Part shown: positions 5,946 to 5,984 of the stretch, in pieces
Numbering within the stretch: the stretch's first letter is position 1
How the letters are laid out: each line of letters starts with the position of its first letter
NCBI GenBank assembly: GCA_023269335.1
Contig: JAHFTM010000123.1
Span: 1 to 5,984 of the forward strand
Origin: Chlamydiia bacterium
GTDB taxonomy: Bacteria; Chlamydiota; Chlamydiia; Chlamydiales; FEN-1388
Direction: 5' to 3'
Length of the DNA stretch: 5,984 nucleotides
Notes under the pieces: generated by a model
Told to the model about the DNA's origin: nothing
Databases searched by the model: none
The model's input: only the letters and a program-made list of their open reading frames with translations
Made by a program: the position numbers and the translations under genes

Positions 5946-5984
5946 ATGTCGTTCAAAGATCTTGTAAAACCCTTTCCCTGGACT
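5946..5984 (+). CDS. Start of a probable NifU-like Fe-S scaffold protein (partial)
   Basis: An ATG 2 nt after the NifS-like stop opens a frame that stays open to the right edge, giving 13 residues beginning MSFKDLVKPFPWT. Only this N-terminus is visible and no Cys ligand is in view, so the product is inferred mainly from gene order: chlamydial genomes, as I recall them, place a NifU-related gene directly after nifS and gpmA. The tight spacing implies the same transcript and coupled translation; the nearest Shine-Dalgarno-like bases are GGTG just inside the preceding gene. The frame as a coding start is fairly secure, the identity much less so. Confidence 0.5.
   Translation, partial: MSFKDLVKPFPWT

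Noticed and set aside
1..5984. CRISPR array, insertion sequence, tRNA or phage/defence system
   Set aside because: No spaced direct repeats, terminal inverted repeats, transposase motifs, tRNA-like fold or defence-type gene was seen; gene order looks like a conserved chromosomal core.

Overview
The window reads as chromosomal DNA from a member of the Chlamydiae, most likely an environmental (non-Chlamydiaceae) lineage. The phosphoglycerate mutase is of the chlamydial type: it carries the extra stretch before the catalytic Glu and has a short C-terminus. It is followed by a NifS-like gene and preceded divergently by an RsuA/RluB-family pseudouridine synthase. From memory, this is the order of the Chlamydia trachomatis CT720-CT723 block (nifU, nifS, pgm, yjbC). 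Two insertions relative to that core, an Rsm22-type rRNA methyltransferase and a large unrecognised protein, suggest a lineage with a bigger genome than Chlamydia. The species cannot be named from the sequence alone.

Layout: (1) 1-65 (+) is the last 20 codons of a gene, probably the ATPase subunit of a peptide ABC transporter. (2) 66-303 is a convergent intergenic stretch with two adjacent stem-loops. (3) 304-3930 (-) is a tightly packed three-gene operon read leftwards: a pseudouridine synthase, then an Rsm22-like methyltransferase 1 nt later, then a 604-residue protein of unknown function joined by a 4-nt ATGA overlap. (4) 3931-4081 is a divergent promoter region. (5) 4082-5984 (+) is a second packed operon: gpmA, a NifS-family protein joined by another ATGA overlap, and, 2 nt later, the first 13 codons of what is probably a NifU-like gene.

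The leftward operon joins two rRNA-modifying enzymes to an unknown protein. The rightward one joins a glycolytic enzyme to an apparent Fe-S module. The most striking observation is that the NifS-family protein has lost essentially every residue a cysteine desulfurase needs (PLP lysine, stacking His, catalytic Cys, phosphate and carboxylate contacts). It nevertheless keeps the full-length fold and an intact reading frame, so it looks like a maintained pseudoenzyme. The Rsm22-like protein keeps a four-Cys pattern matching the [4Fe-4S] ligands described for mitochondrial METTL17, so Fe-S biology appears on both sides of the shared promoter region.
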